Shown piece by piece: positions 22,493-31,989 of a DNA stretch of 64,000 nucleotides (its first letter is position 1; each line of letters opens with the position of its first letter). The notes under the pieces are model-generated. The model did no database searches, was not told the origin of the DNA, and saw only the letters and a list, made by a program, of their open reading frames with translations. Origin of the DNA: Chromera velia (Eukaryota; Sar; Chromeraceae); the NCBI GenBank assembly GCA_018398765.1, contig JAHBMJ010001051.1, forward strand, positions 33,203 to 97,202, in the 5' to 3' direction. Made by a program: the position numbers and the translations under genes.

Positions 22493-22717
22493 ATGCTCAC
22501 TTATGTGCTGCAGAACAGTCGCAGAAGTGTAGAGGGGTGCAAGCTTAGCGCGGGGATGGTCAAGGTGATGGTAGAGGACAGACGAGCCAATAGGGAATGG
22601 GGACGTCTCGGCAGAGGGGCGACGGGAGGTCTGAAGGAGGTCACGCAGGGCGTCGATGGGAGGACTGGGTGGCTGAGCACCCCAGCGTCGCTCGAATGGG
22701 CTCTTGTGAGTGGATCC

Positions 22718-23350
22718 TCAAGGCTGACGATTGTATTTGGCTGTGGCAAGGGAAACAAACTCCTTCCAATGCGAATCGTCAAGACCTCGATCTCTGAGAA
22801 TGCCCCACAAAATCGTGAGCCACTCACGATGGGAACGCTCTGTTTTGCCGAAAGAGTGGTGGCTGCCTACAGGGGTCAAAGGGTTTGTGGCTTCCCGCGC
22901 AGCCAACCACTCATACCAATCACCTTGAAATTCGGTCCCGTGATCGGTCATCACCTCAGGGGTGAGATCACCCTCCAGACTGCGGGACCAACAATCATAG
23001 GCGGCACGGATTGTGGCAGAATCTTTTGTTTCGACTACCTCTTGAGCGAGCCAGTCATCATGCTGGTCTTGGATGTGCAATGAATACCCCCCTTTCAACC
23101 CCATCACAAGGTCATAACATACTCGCTGCCCGGGGCGATCGACCTTCAAAGACCCCCGGGTGCCGTCTCCCCCATGCCTTGGCTTCACATGCGCACACGT
23201 ACCCCCTCGGATGCATGGGAGCAGGGCGCGTTGAACGGCACGGCGGGAAATGCTGCTGCGACCGGGAAGAAGGTCAGAAAGGGACGCACGGAAGGAACGC
23301 CAAGTGGCCTCGATGCCTGCGTGTCCTAATCATTCATGATGTGCGCGGAT
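22718..23350 (-). pseudogene. Copia integrase (HHCC and DDE core)
   Basis: On the minus strand the zinc-binding part reads HHE, stop, LGHAGIEATW, then LLPCIRGGTCAHVKPRHG. The core follows with CYDLVMGLKGGYSLHIQDQ (first Asp), VMTDHGTEFQGDW (second Asp) and FGKTERSHREW (Glu), about 35 residues after the second Asp as expected for a DDE integrase. The TGA inside the HHCC region is best explained by CGA to TGA. Confidence 0.9.
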
Positions 23351-24026
23351 GAGTTCATCAACAGTGGCTTTGATGGAGATGGGGGGGGGGTCCTATAAGA
23401 AAGAAGATTTTGGTTGCTGAGAAGGAGGCTGATCGGAGGCTGGAGAACTGTCACAAGATGATGAAATGGGAGGAGAGACAGCAGATTCTCCCGAATTTCA
23501 CAACATGAGACTGGATGTGATTTCCTCGATGCTGCTTCTTCTGTTTGGCTGCCTTCAAACGAGCGGGGAGGTGCCTATTTGCGAGAACAACTAGAGAAGG
23601 AGACAACGGAGGGGACACAGGTGATGCAGGGTCCACCGCAACGGCCGCTGGAGACACAGAAGGGGAATTCAAAGCGGGTGGGGACTCGGGCGGGGAAGTT
23701 CCATCTATCTCCAGAGACAGAAAAAATAGATCATTTGCTGTACGGAGAAAATTGATAACGGTGGAGGGGAGTGCCAAGGATCCAGTCCGATAGTCAAATC
23801 GCGCGCCTAGTTTGATGAGACGCTGATTGCCGATGAGTGGGAGGGTGACTGCTTCTGTTTCCATGATGGACGGTTTCAACACAGCAGGCTACCCATTTAG
23901 TTTGCAAGGAATGGCGGCACGGTGCCGCATCCTCACTTTCGTTCGACAAGCAGTAACAACGGAAAGAGGTGTCGGCAAATCAGTCTTAGTCCATTGTAAC
24001 CCTGACTCTTCAGCATGCTTGTTCAG

Positions 24027-25399
24027 CTAGCCACGAGTACACGTAGTACCACTTGCACCCAGATCAAGCAAACACGCAAAACCATCAAAAGAGAAACCAG
24101 AAGAAACAGGAAGAGAAAAAGCTGACTGTGATAAATGCCCTACAGCAGCAGCTGCAGGGAAGGCCTCCGAATCTGCATCCGATGCCTCTGACTCATTCGT
24201 CTTGCCAGTTAGGGCCCTTCTCTGCTGACGAGCTCGCCCCTTCCCTGATCCTGTAGACTGTCTCCCCCTCTTTCCCTGCCCGCCCCCATTCCCGCCGGAC
24301 CCGCCCCCGCCTCTGCTGTAGCCATAGGCTCTTAAGAGGGCAAAGTGGTCACGGGCGAGGTCACAGTCACCAGTCTTGTGTCCCCAGTGATCACAATCGC
24401 TACAGTAGTGCTGTTTCAGGCACTCTTCGGGACGGTAGGTCTTGTGTTCACAGTGAGGGCGCTTACGAGACGGCCCACTCGCACGGGGCCGAGGGTGGCC
24501 AGTGGAAAAGCGACGCCGTGCGTTTGTGCAGGAATGAACGGATTGGCAGGGAGACGGGAAAAACAAGAGGGCTGGGCAAAGTGGCGGAATTTGGCTACCG
24601 CACCATCATCTCCATCGAAAGGCATATGGGGGGCGATGCTGCTCTCAATATTCGCACGCACAGTGCTGTCGGAAATGCCGTTGATGAGGACCAGGGAAGC
24701 GAGCTGCCCCTGACGGTGGGTGAGGGGGTCAAGGAGGGGAACGAGCTTCTTCTCCACCCTCTAAGTGCTGAGATCGGTTTTGTCTCCTACCCCGGACCAC
24801 ACAGGGACAATCTCTTCCTGCAACGAGAAACGGGAAATTTCTTGGCAGGCTGCCTTCACCGTCTTGATGTACTTCTCAACGTTGGAGGAGTCGGAAGTGG
24901 ACAGAGTAAAAAGGGAGCGGAAGTTTGTGAACATCCGCTTGTGTTCGGTTTCCCCCGATGACTGCAAGATGACATTCTTGCAGTGTTCAACATCATCAGA
25001 CTTGGGGGGGGAGAGATCTGAGACAAGATCGTAGAGCTCAGGGTATTTTTACAAACCCTGGCGGAATGCTGCTGCACGGATATCTGATGGCGCACTCGCA
25101 GGCTGCAATTTGCAGTGGTCTTCAAACGCCTTGACAATCGTGACTCTACCCCCGTGAGTGTCCTTGAAGGGGAGCTCGCACTTCCATGGGGCGAATTTCC
25201 CCGTGTCAGTGGGCGGGGTGGGAGTGACTGTCGGAGACGGAACAGAAGCGAGAACAGAAGGGGACTGAGAAAGAAACAACTGCGCCAATTTGTTGACATT
25301 GGCGGTCAACAAGTCCAAGTCAGAGGGGCTGGGGCTTTGATCAGAAGGGCTTTTGGAGATAAAACGGCCATCGGCCCCTCGAGGTTGGTCTCCGTCCAT
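24027..25399 (-). pseudogene. Copia gag and protease
   Basis: Starts at ATG 25399 (MDGDQPRGADGRF). In-frame TAA at about 25049 and TAG at about 24761 interrupt the capsid-like segment, which otherwise continues (KYPELYDLVSDLSPPKSDD, VEKYIKTVKAACQEISRFSL). A frameshift at about 24500-24550 leads into the nucleocapsid with knuckle CSDCDHWGHKTGDC (CX2CX4HX4C) and a Gly/Arg-rich stretch. The protease motif reads CLLDLGASGTTC in place of the common DSGA, then stops at 24027. Confidence 0.85.
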
Positions 25400-25473
25400 C
25401 AGAGAGGGAAAGCTACACTCTGATACAGACTAACCGACCCTGAGAAGAAAGAGGAAAGAACCAACTGCTACCA

Positions 25474-25586
25474 TGAAGAGAATTAGAATGGTCCAGTTAA
25501 GGACATCAGTCTAGTCACTTACATGGTTCTCTATACAGGAATAATAATGCCAGATGTTTGTCCGGCTTCTGCTCTCATCGATCGAT
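25474..25586 (+). repeat. 113-bp inverted repeat, left arm
   Basis: TGAAGAGAATTAGAATGGTC to ATCGATCGAT. The reverse complement lies at 25832-25944 with about five mismatches, so the arms could fold into a long hairpin with a 245-base loop that contains the 197-bp terminal repeat of the copia element. Confidence 0.9.
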
Positions 25587-25637
25587 CCTATCTCCGATTG
25601 CCCTGTAAACAAAAAAAAAAAAAAAAAAAGGAATGCA

Positions 25638-25834
25638 TGTAATCAGCCACTTATAGAGAGGAGGCAGGCGTGCATTGGTCGGCCCGACTTGGCCGGTCCC
25701 GTGCTGCTGCGTTACCTATCGGTGCGGCGCGGCTTGAGACATTTAATTTACGGAGACGGAGAAAATACATGCGTCAATCCATGTTGTGAAATTGCTCAGT
25801 GAAATGCTCAGGATGATTCGATGGAACAACTATC
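25638..25834 (-). repeat. 197-bp terminal direct repeat, 5' side of copia element
   Basis: Same sequence and orientation as 20049-20245, offset by 5,589 bp. A run of about 20 A (plus strand) lies just before it at about 25611-25629. It sits precisely inside the inverted-repeat hairpin. Confidence 0.85.
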
Positions 25835-25944
25835 GATCGATGAGAGCAGAAGCCGGACAAACATCTTGCATTATTATTCCTGTATAGAGAACCGTGTAAG
25901 TGACTAGACTAATGTTCTTAACTGGACCATTCTAGTTCTCTTCA
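25832..25944 (-). repeat. 113-bp inverted repeat, right arm
   Basis: Plus-strand sequence ATCGATCGATGAGAGCAGAA to AGTTCTCTTCA is the reverse complement of 25474-25586 at about 95% identity. The palindromic ATCGATCGAT lies at the loop-proximal end of both arms. Confidence 0.9.
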
Positions 25945-26870
25945 CTATTCCTGCTGCCTTCCTGTCTTCTAGCCCATTCACTAAGCCATTGATTCGTCTC
26001 AATCTTTCGACACGCCTCTTTCCGAGTCCATTTAAATTTTCCTTTCTTTTTTGGCTTTTCTTGGCGTGGCTCATCTGTGTCTGCCAAGAGAGAACTGTCA
26101 AGGGGCATAGCCAGACGCGTGATGGAGGAGTAATACTATGGCCGGTGCATGGTTCCTAGGGTCTCCAGCTTGTCAAGTGGCGCAGTATAGATCGAGGCTA
26201 AAACTAGGGCTAAAGTAGAGACATTAGAGATGGTAGGCATCTTCTTATTCCCTAGCATATATTAATATATTCTATCATATTAATTAGTATTCTAAAACAT
26301 TGTTAAAAACACACAACAATGCTATACACGGCTACATAAAATGAATTCTAGAGTAGGTCTTGCATTTAGACTATTTAGTCCGGCCTGCAATTTAGCTAAC
26401 TAGAGTCTTCCTTGTTTCCAATCATCAAAGCCTTTACACCAAAATGCGACATGGCACGAGGCCAGCTCTTTGCATACCACGTTGTTCCCGCTGCACAAAG
26501 AAATCAAACAATCAACGAAATGCTTGCAGGGGCCGAAGCAAGAGAATCCCGCAGAAAGAAATGGGATTGAAATTGTGAATGAAATTGACATGAAATGCGG
26601 ACATCCATAGGCAAAACAATCACTGCTAAACAAGACGCCAGAAGGGCAGCGCAACAAGAGGGATCTCTGTGAGCTTTTGCTGGAGATTTTTTAAAAAGTG
26701 AAGAGGCACAAAGAAGCTATCCGCCAAAGATCAGAGAAAGACCAACAAACACTGAAAATTTCAGAAGAAAGCCGCATAAGAAACGTCGAGAGGCAGTTCA
26801 GCACGTAATCCTCTTAATTCCACCCGACCACCCTCTGCTGCCTCCACAAAAGTTCTCCAACTTGATCCTT
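25945..26870. other. AT-rich spacer downstream of the lipid kinase gene
   Basis: No gene is supported. A minus-strand frame at 26400-26657 has a Cys/Phe/Ser-rich product without recognisable features. The region also contains the 3' flank of the lipid kinase gene. Confidence 0.6.
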
Positions 26871-27991
26871 TCACAAAAGATCATTATGATAGTCGGGTAA
26901 TAGGTCTCTCTCACCCGACTCGCACATCCCACTGAGTAAGAAAAACAGATGTAAAAAAAAAAGAACTGACAGAATCGAGATCAGCCCAATGAGGCACTCC
27001 AACAGCGCCCCCGCGACTACAGGCAGCGAAAGGTTGTCATCCACACCGCGAAATTCCACACCCTCAGCCACCGCCCCACACACCCCACAAGCGGTTGCAA
27101 AGAGTAGGACTAGAGAGATCTCGATCATCCCCGCCCTTCCGTCTCCCCCACAATCGCCCAGGACTAGGACTGGCGACTGTGTGCCTTCTTGATCCATCTG
27201 CCTGGAAGGAGAGCCAGGCAGCACTGGGCCGAGGAGACGGCAGGTCTGGATCGTCAACGGTGAGGACGAAAGGGAGGCCATTTCGGGATCTGAGAAGCAG
27301 GTAGAGGCGAGCTTGCGGATTCCGTAGGGAGCAAAGAGAACGACCATTGTGACGAGAAAACAAACGAATGCGCAGCCAAGAAATCCGACAAGACTCTTTC
27401 CGTGCAGAAATGACACGAGGGGGCGCTGCTTTTCTTTGTGCCCCCCTTTTTCGTTTACTTTTCCTTCTTCCCCCTTTTCTTTGCCCCCCGTGTCTGTGTC
27501 CAACTGCGGCACTGGGGGATTCAGATGCGCATTTTCACACTCTCCCTGCTCGTTCTGCAGCCTGTGAATTGCACCCTTACAAGCGTCATCGTGAACCCTT
27601 GTTTCCGTTGCCCTAGTGCCCCCTTGGCAAGGCGGCATCTCAACCTCCCCCTCTCTCTTGTCCCCCGCCTCCTCCGCATCATCAGGCTCGACTTCCATTC
27701 TCCGCCTGTGCTTCACTGACTCCTCTACCTCCTGTCGAGATTTGGTCAATCCTGCAGGAGAGAGGAGGGAAAAAGAAAGAAAGAAAAAGAGCAGGAAAGA
27801 GAGGAGGAAACGGTCCAGGACACGACTGAAAGGACGAGGCATGCAAGGAAGGCACATCTCAAGAACGGCGGAGTCGCTTGAAGAGAAAATGGGGAAAGGG
27901 GCACAAACGAAGAAGCGACGATGAATTGGAGAAAAGGAGAGAGAGAGAGAGACAAACATATCTGAAAACCGAGGGAGGGAGGGAAAGAGCG

Positions 27992-28034
<43 letters not shown>

Positions 28035-28062
28035 GCACGTGCGCGCGCGTGCGTGTGTGTGT

Positions 28063-28100
<38 letters not shown>

Positions 28101-28106
28101 GACAGA

Positions 28107-28138
<32 letters not shown>

Positions 28139-29082
28139 AGGAAGGAAGGAAGGAAGGAAGGAAGGAAGGAGGGAAGGAAGGGAGGGAGGGAGGGAGGGAG
28201 GGAGGGAAGGAAGGGAGGAAGAAAGGAAGGAAGGAAGGAAGGGGATGATGTGTAGGTAAGTAACAAGAAGTTCAGACGTAAAATTCGACCACCCATGAAA
28301 AGGAAGGGTTTAATTCCGGATGTCTCGCTTCAGTTTAATTTCAGGAATCAATGGGCAGAGAGAGGACCATAATTTTGTGCTGAGAGTCGCTGCAAGAAGA
28401 ACACTCATGCACAGACTGATATTTCGACGATCTGACTGCATCTATGTAGTTCAGACACATCTTGTGCGGCCAAGGCCTAAGGATACTGTTGTTTCTTTAG
28501 AAAAACGAATTACTCACCCTTCCATGTGATTCCAACGATGGCCGCTACAGGATCGCCAAAGGACAGGAAGCCCACGGCGAGAATCAAAACGGAATAGCTG
28601 AAAAAAACTGCACTTAGGCACGTACCAAGAAGAAAGTGCTGCGCTCCGGGGGCTGCAAATCTTTCATGGCGTCGAAGGATGTTGCCAAAATTGCTCACAT
28701 ACCATTTGTTGACGGCAGGAAATTTCAGTCTCAGCTGCGTCAAGCAGAACATGAAAACCCATGCCACAAAAGACCCCATGACGCGGCCGGCTCGGCCAAC
28801 GAAGAGAAAAACCACAATAATGGCCAGGCCCGAGAAGGCGTGCTGAATACGCCTCTGTAGGTGGAGGTGTTCCACAATTTCGGCCAGACGACTACTGCGT
28901 ACAACACCAGCCTGCCACCGCATTCCAGTGGCCAGTTGTATTGCGATCAAACTGTCAACTGCAAGTGCCCCGAGCCAACCGAAGAGGGGCCAGCAGATCA
29001 GGTTCACGACGAGGACGAGAAGAAGACTCCGGTGAAATTGCGTCACTCGTCGCTTCGCCATCTTTTCCTTCTTTTCAGCCAT
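26871..29082 (-). CDS. CTP-dependent lipid kinase, Dgk1 / dolichol kinase / phytol kinase superfamily
   Basis: Integral membrane enzyme that would phosphorylate a lipid alcohol or diacylglycerol with CTP, probably in ER or plastid membranes. Two exons in phase: 29082-28518 and 27751-26871, 481 residues, start at ATG MAEKKEKMAKRR. Exon 1 holds several membrane helices, RRHERFAAPGAQHFLLG and the catalytic FGDPVAAIVG (about residues 175-184). Exon 2 holds GKSLVGFLGCAFVCFLVTM (from about 306) and DDNLSLPVVAGALLECL (from about 426), both family hallmarks. Between the first two motifs lies a charged insert of roughly 115 residues rich in Glu, Lys and Gly; familiar homologues have only a short loop there. 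The exact substrate (diacylglycerol, dolichol, phytol or farnesol) cannot be told. Intron 1 carries CA, GT, GA and GGAA arrays. Confidence 0.82.
27990..28245. repeat. Compound microsatellite in the lipid kinase intron
   Basis: (CA)n at about 27992-28030, (GT)n at about 28050-28076, (GA)n at about 28077-28138, then GGAA/GGGA arrays to about 28240, all inside the intron 27752-28517 of the minus-strand gene. On the transcript strand this is (CCTT)n, (CT)n, (AC)n, (GT)n. Confidence 0.9.
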
Positions 29083-30285
29083 CCCAGCGGAAACTGCTGG
29101 CGTATTTGAGCCCGTAAACCAAGATATCTTCTCTGTAACCAACTGATCGAATTTGATCTGTAAGGTTTAATGGTATATATTACTATGGATGCGAGACGGA
29201 TCTTTGAATTTCTTCTGTACACAAGCAAGGGCGGTGGTTTTTTGCCGGAGAGCATGTCAGAGCAGCGAAAATGCAGCAGCACAGTTCATTTCTGTGTGAT
29301 CCTGAATCTCTTGATCGATTGTGGGTCATGGTCTTTCGATCGATGATCACGGATTCGTCCGTACCAAGATTCAATCATGATTCACTCAGAGAGAGACACT
29401 GCATTGAAGGGCGAACATAAACCATAAACATGCAAGGGCGAGCGCGATGCGAGCGCGCGCGTAATCGCGCGTATAGACGGCCGATTTATGAATAACTTCA
29501 TTTAAGCTTTCATAAGCCGTCTACATGCGGCTTCACCGCGCCGTCATGCGCCGTCTCTTGTCCTGTTGTCCGACTGTCAATTTATATAATTAAGTTGTGT
29601 CAACTGTCGGATATATATATACTGTCGGACAGAGATGTGAACCGGGAACATCAGAAATATGAAACCTTGTTGACTCCGAGTCAGACAACAGATCGTGCCG
29701 ACTTGAAACTTTTGCTTGGCGGGCTGATGCTGGCAAGTGCATCGGGTAAAGCGGAAGGGCTCGCACTACATTGATTGTTTGTGCTCACACGAAGGAGACG
29801 AAGTCTTCGGTAGATCAGTTCACCAGTAAGAGGTTTCCTGGCATACTTAGTCTGTTTTCGATTTGATTCTACTGCGAGCACAGCGAAGTCTCAGACCAAA
29901 TTTTGATGTCAGTCGTATGTGCAGCACGCCAGAAGTTTCAGATAGGAGATGGAGATGGAATATCTTTTGGATTCTTTTGGTTCTTTTCAGACCTCAATCG
30001 ACGGTGTCACTGGAGCAGATTGTCGGAAGGGCATCCAGATCGCTTGTGCAGCGTGATGCAACGTGCCTTTATAGCAAGCTTTCCTTCTCTGTTTTCATGG
30101 ACTCTCGCCACCTGAGATTCCCTTTTGCCGTGCTCACCGGTTCCTTCCGGAGAACTTGTGTCGTAAATCACGTCAATTGATATGTGCATATTCAGTGTAT
30201 GCAGGGTGGGAAGGAAGACACTTTGATCGAAGCCGTGTAGGAGAGCTGGACGACGCAAACCGAAAGTGCATTCAAGAGGAGAATC
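29083..30285. promoter_or_regulatory. Divergent intergenic region between lipid kinase and MOZART1
   Basis: The two genes start away from each other about 1.2 kb apart. The middle contains alternating GC/CG tracts (GCGAGCGCGATGCGAGCGCG near 29438), an ATATATAT stretch near 29610, and inverted AGACGG/CCGTCT words near 29474-29522. No further gene is seen. A regulatory role is inferred only from position. Confidence 0.4.
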
Positions 30286-30534
30286 ATGAGCCTTCGTGGA
30301 GAGACTCACAGAGAAGACAAACGGGAAAGCAGTTACGGACGACAGCAAGCTCTGTTTGACTTGGCAAAAACGCTCCACACAGGGCTGGACAAGAAGTCCG
30401 TTCAGATATGCGCAGATCTGATCAAGGAAGGAGTGAATCCTGAGGCACTCGCGTGGGTCGTTTTGGAGCTGCGGAGGGAGACGGAGAGGGTGCGGATCGC
30501 AGCTCTCCAGTGTTCAAACCAGCTTGATGAATAA
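30286..30534 (+). CDS. MZT1: MOZART1-like gamma-tubulin complex subunit
   Basis: Small adaptor that binds the N-termini of gamma-tubulin complex proteins and is required to recruit the complex to microtubule-organising centres. A single exon encodes 82 residues from ATG 30286; MOZART1 proteins are normally about 70-85. After a basic N-terminal segment (MSLRGETHREDKRESS) the conserved helices read LFDLAKTLHTGLDKKSVQIC, ADLIKEGVNPEALAWVVLEL and RRETERVRIAAL, including the GLD, GVNPEAL and ELRRE signatures. It is intronless although its neighbours are intron-rich. Other in-frame starts were not needed; the size fits. Confidence 0.9.
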   Translation: MSLRGETHREDKRESSYGRQQALFDLAKTLHTGLDKKSVQICADLIKEGVNPEALAWVVLELRRETERVRIAALQCSNQLDE

Positions 30535-31450
30535 CGCCAAAAAAAATCCATACATCCACCGTGATGCCACCATGCATGACGCAGCACGCGCCGGATGCAA
30601 AATCCTGTCATCATCCGCCATGATGAAAACTGCTACTTAACTCAAGTTGTACATGCATGTCTACCTACGTTCTATAGCCTAAGTCACTACTACTATTCTA
30701 TCATGTAGCTAAATAGTTTATCTTCTGATACGTTTATCTTTAACTGTATACTGACATATTTTTTCCCCATCTTTTTACATGTATAAAGCATTGAAGAACG
30801 GTTAATTGCAGTTGGTTCTTCCTGTTTTGATAATTTGATTGAGTGCCAGCTAGAGTGCCACTGGCAATACTGACTGGTACTAACTCCGTGTCATGACTTA
30901 GTAACTGCTGCATCGACGCCTCATCCAAATTATTTTTTTTGCCAACGGGGTTGAACACTTTTATGGGGTCCAGGTCTTAGAACCAAAGTAGGTTAATTTT
31001 AACCTAAGCCGGTCTAAGGCCCAATTAAGCCTAAGATGACGTAAATTTACCAAAAAGAGTTTTCTCTAGCTTGTATGCCTATGTGGGCCGGATTCAAAAT
31101 TTTGGGACCACTTACACAAACAACAACTTTCTAAAATCAGATTTGAGGGTCTTTGACACATACAGTTTTTAATATCTACAAACTAGTTTACAAAAATTGA
31201 ATCATATACTACATAATTGATATAATTGCATAATTGATTAGATCATAAACATGATTTGCTATCGATTGGTACATAATCTAGTATACAATTTACGAAATAT
31301 AATTTAGTTTAAAAATTTTAAATGAATTGATTGCTAGATTGATTGCATGTTACCCATTAGATTGTTGCTAATATTCTGTGCGGTGCGCTAGGCTTGAATC
31401 ACTTTGATCTCTTAATTACTATTTAAGAGTCGCCACAATCTTTAAAAGTT
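30535..31450. other. AT-rich convergent intergenic region
   Basis: Separates the 3' end of MOZART1 (+) from the 3' end of UTP20 (-). Strongly AT-rich, with no frame of note; both genes' terminators should lie here. Contains several AACCTAAG/CTTAGG-like words near 30990-31040. Confidence 0.65.
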
Positions 31451-31859
31451 TTACGTGAAGCGACCACCTTTTCCCCTTCCTTTGGCGCCTTTCGCGCCTT
31501 TCCCCTTCTTGACGTCTTTTTTTTTAACGCGCTTGCGCTCTTTCAGCTGTGCAGACAACATCGGGTCCTTTGCAGCGAGGATGAGACGCGTCTTCTTTCG
31601 CTCTCGTTTCTGTGCAGCCACCTTCATGCGCACAGCAGCCAGCGTCTTCAGGTAGACCTCTCCCATGCCCGCGTTTGAGAACACACCCTCGAGAAGCTCC
31701 AGAAGCTGCGAAGCACAAAGATTCACTGTCAGAGAGAGCCACCACTGGACAAACCCTCAGATAGGTCTCACACCCTCCAAGAGCGGAACAATGCAACAAT
31801 GGCAAACACACATACACACACGCACACACACACACACACACACAGAGAGAGAGAGACAG

Positions 31860-31940
<81 letters not shown>

Positions 31941-31950
31941 AAGAAAGAGA

Positions 31951-31989
<39 letters not shown>

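Larger units (their letters stand above)
20049..25834 (-). mobile_element. Decayed Ty1/copia retrotransposon
   Basis: Read on the minus strand, domains come in copia order: gag with a CCHC knuckle, protease, integrase, reverse transcriptase, RNase H. Integrase before reverse transcriptase is the copia signature. The reading frame is broken by several in-frame stops (near 25049, 24761, 24027 and 23335) and at least two frameshifts (about 24500-24550 and around the integrase tail). Direct 197-bp repeats at 20049-20245 and 25638-25834 have TG start and lie where LTRs are expected, although the RNase H frame runs about 60 bp into the 3' copy and a tRNA primer site is not evident. Confidence 0.88.

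Noticed and set aside
22319-23083. 254-residue plus-strand frame
   Set aside because: Antisense to the copia integrase, whose DDE motifs are clear on the minus strand.
27752-28031. N-terminal extension of the 386-residue lipid kinase frame, starting in a (GT)n tract
   Set aside because: The start is within microsatellite sequence, and the CCTGCAG acceptor at 27752 joins in phase to exon 1; this part is intron.
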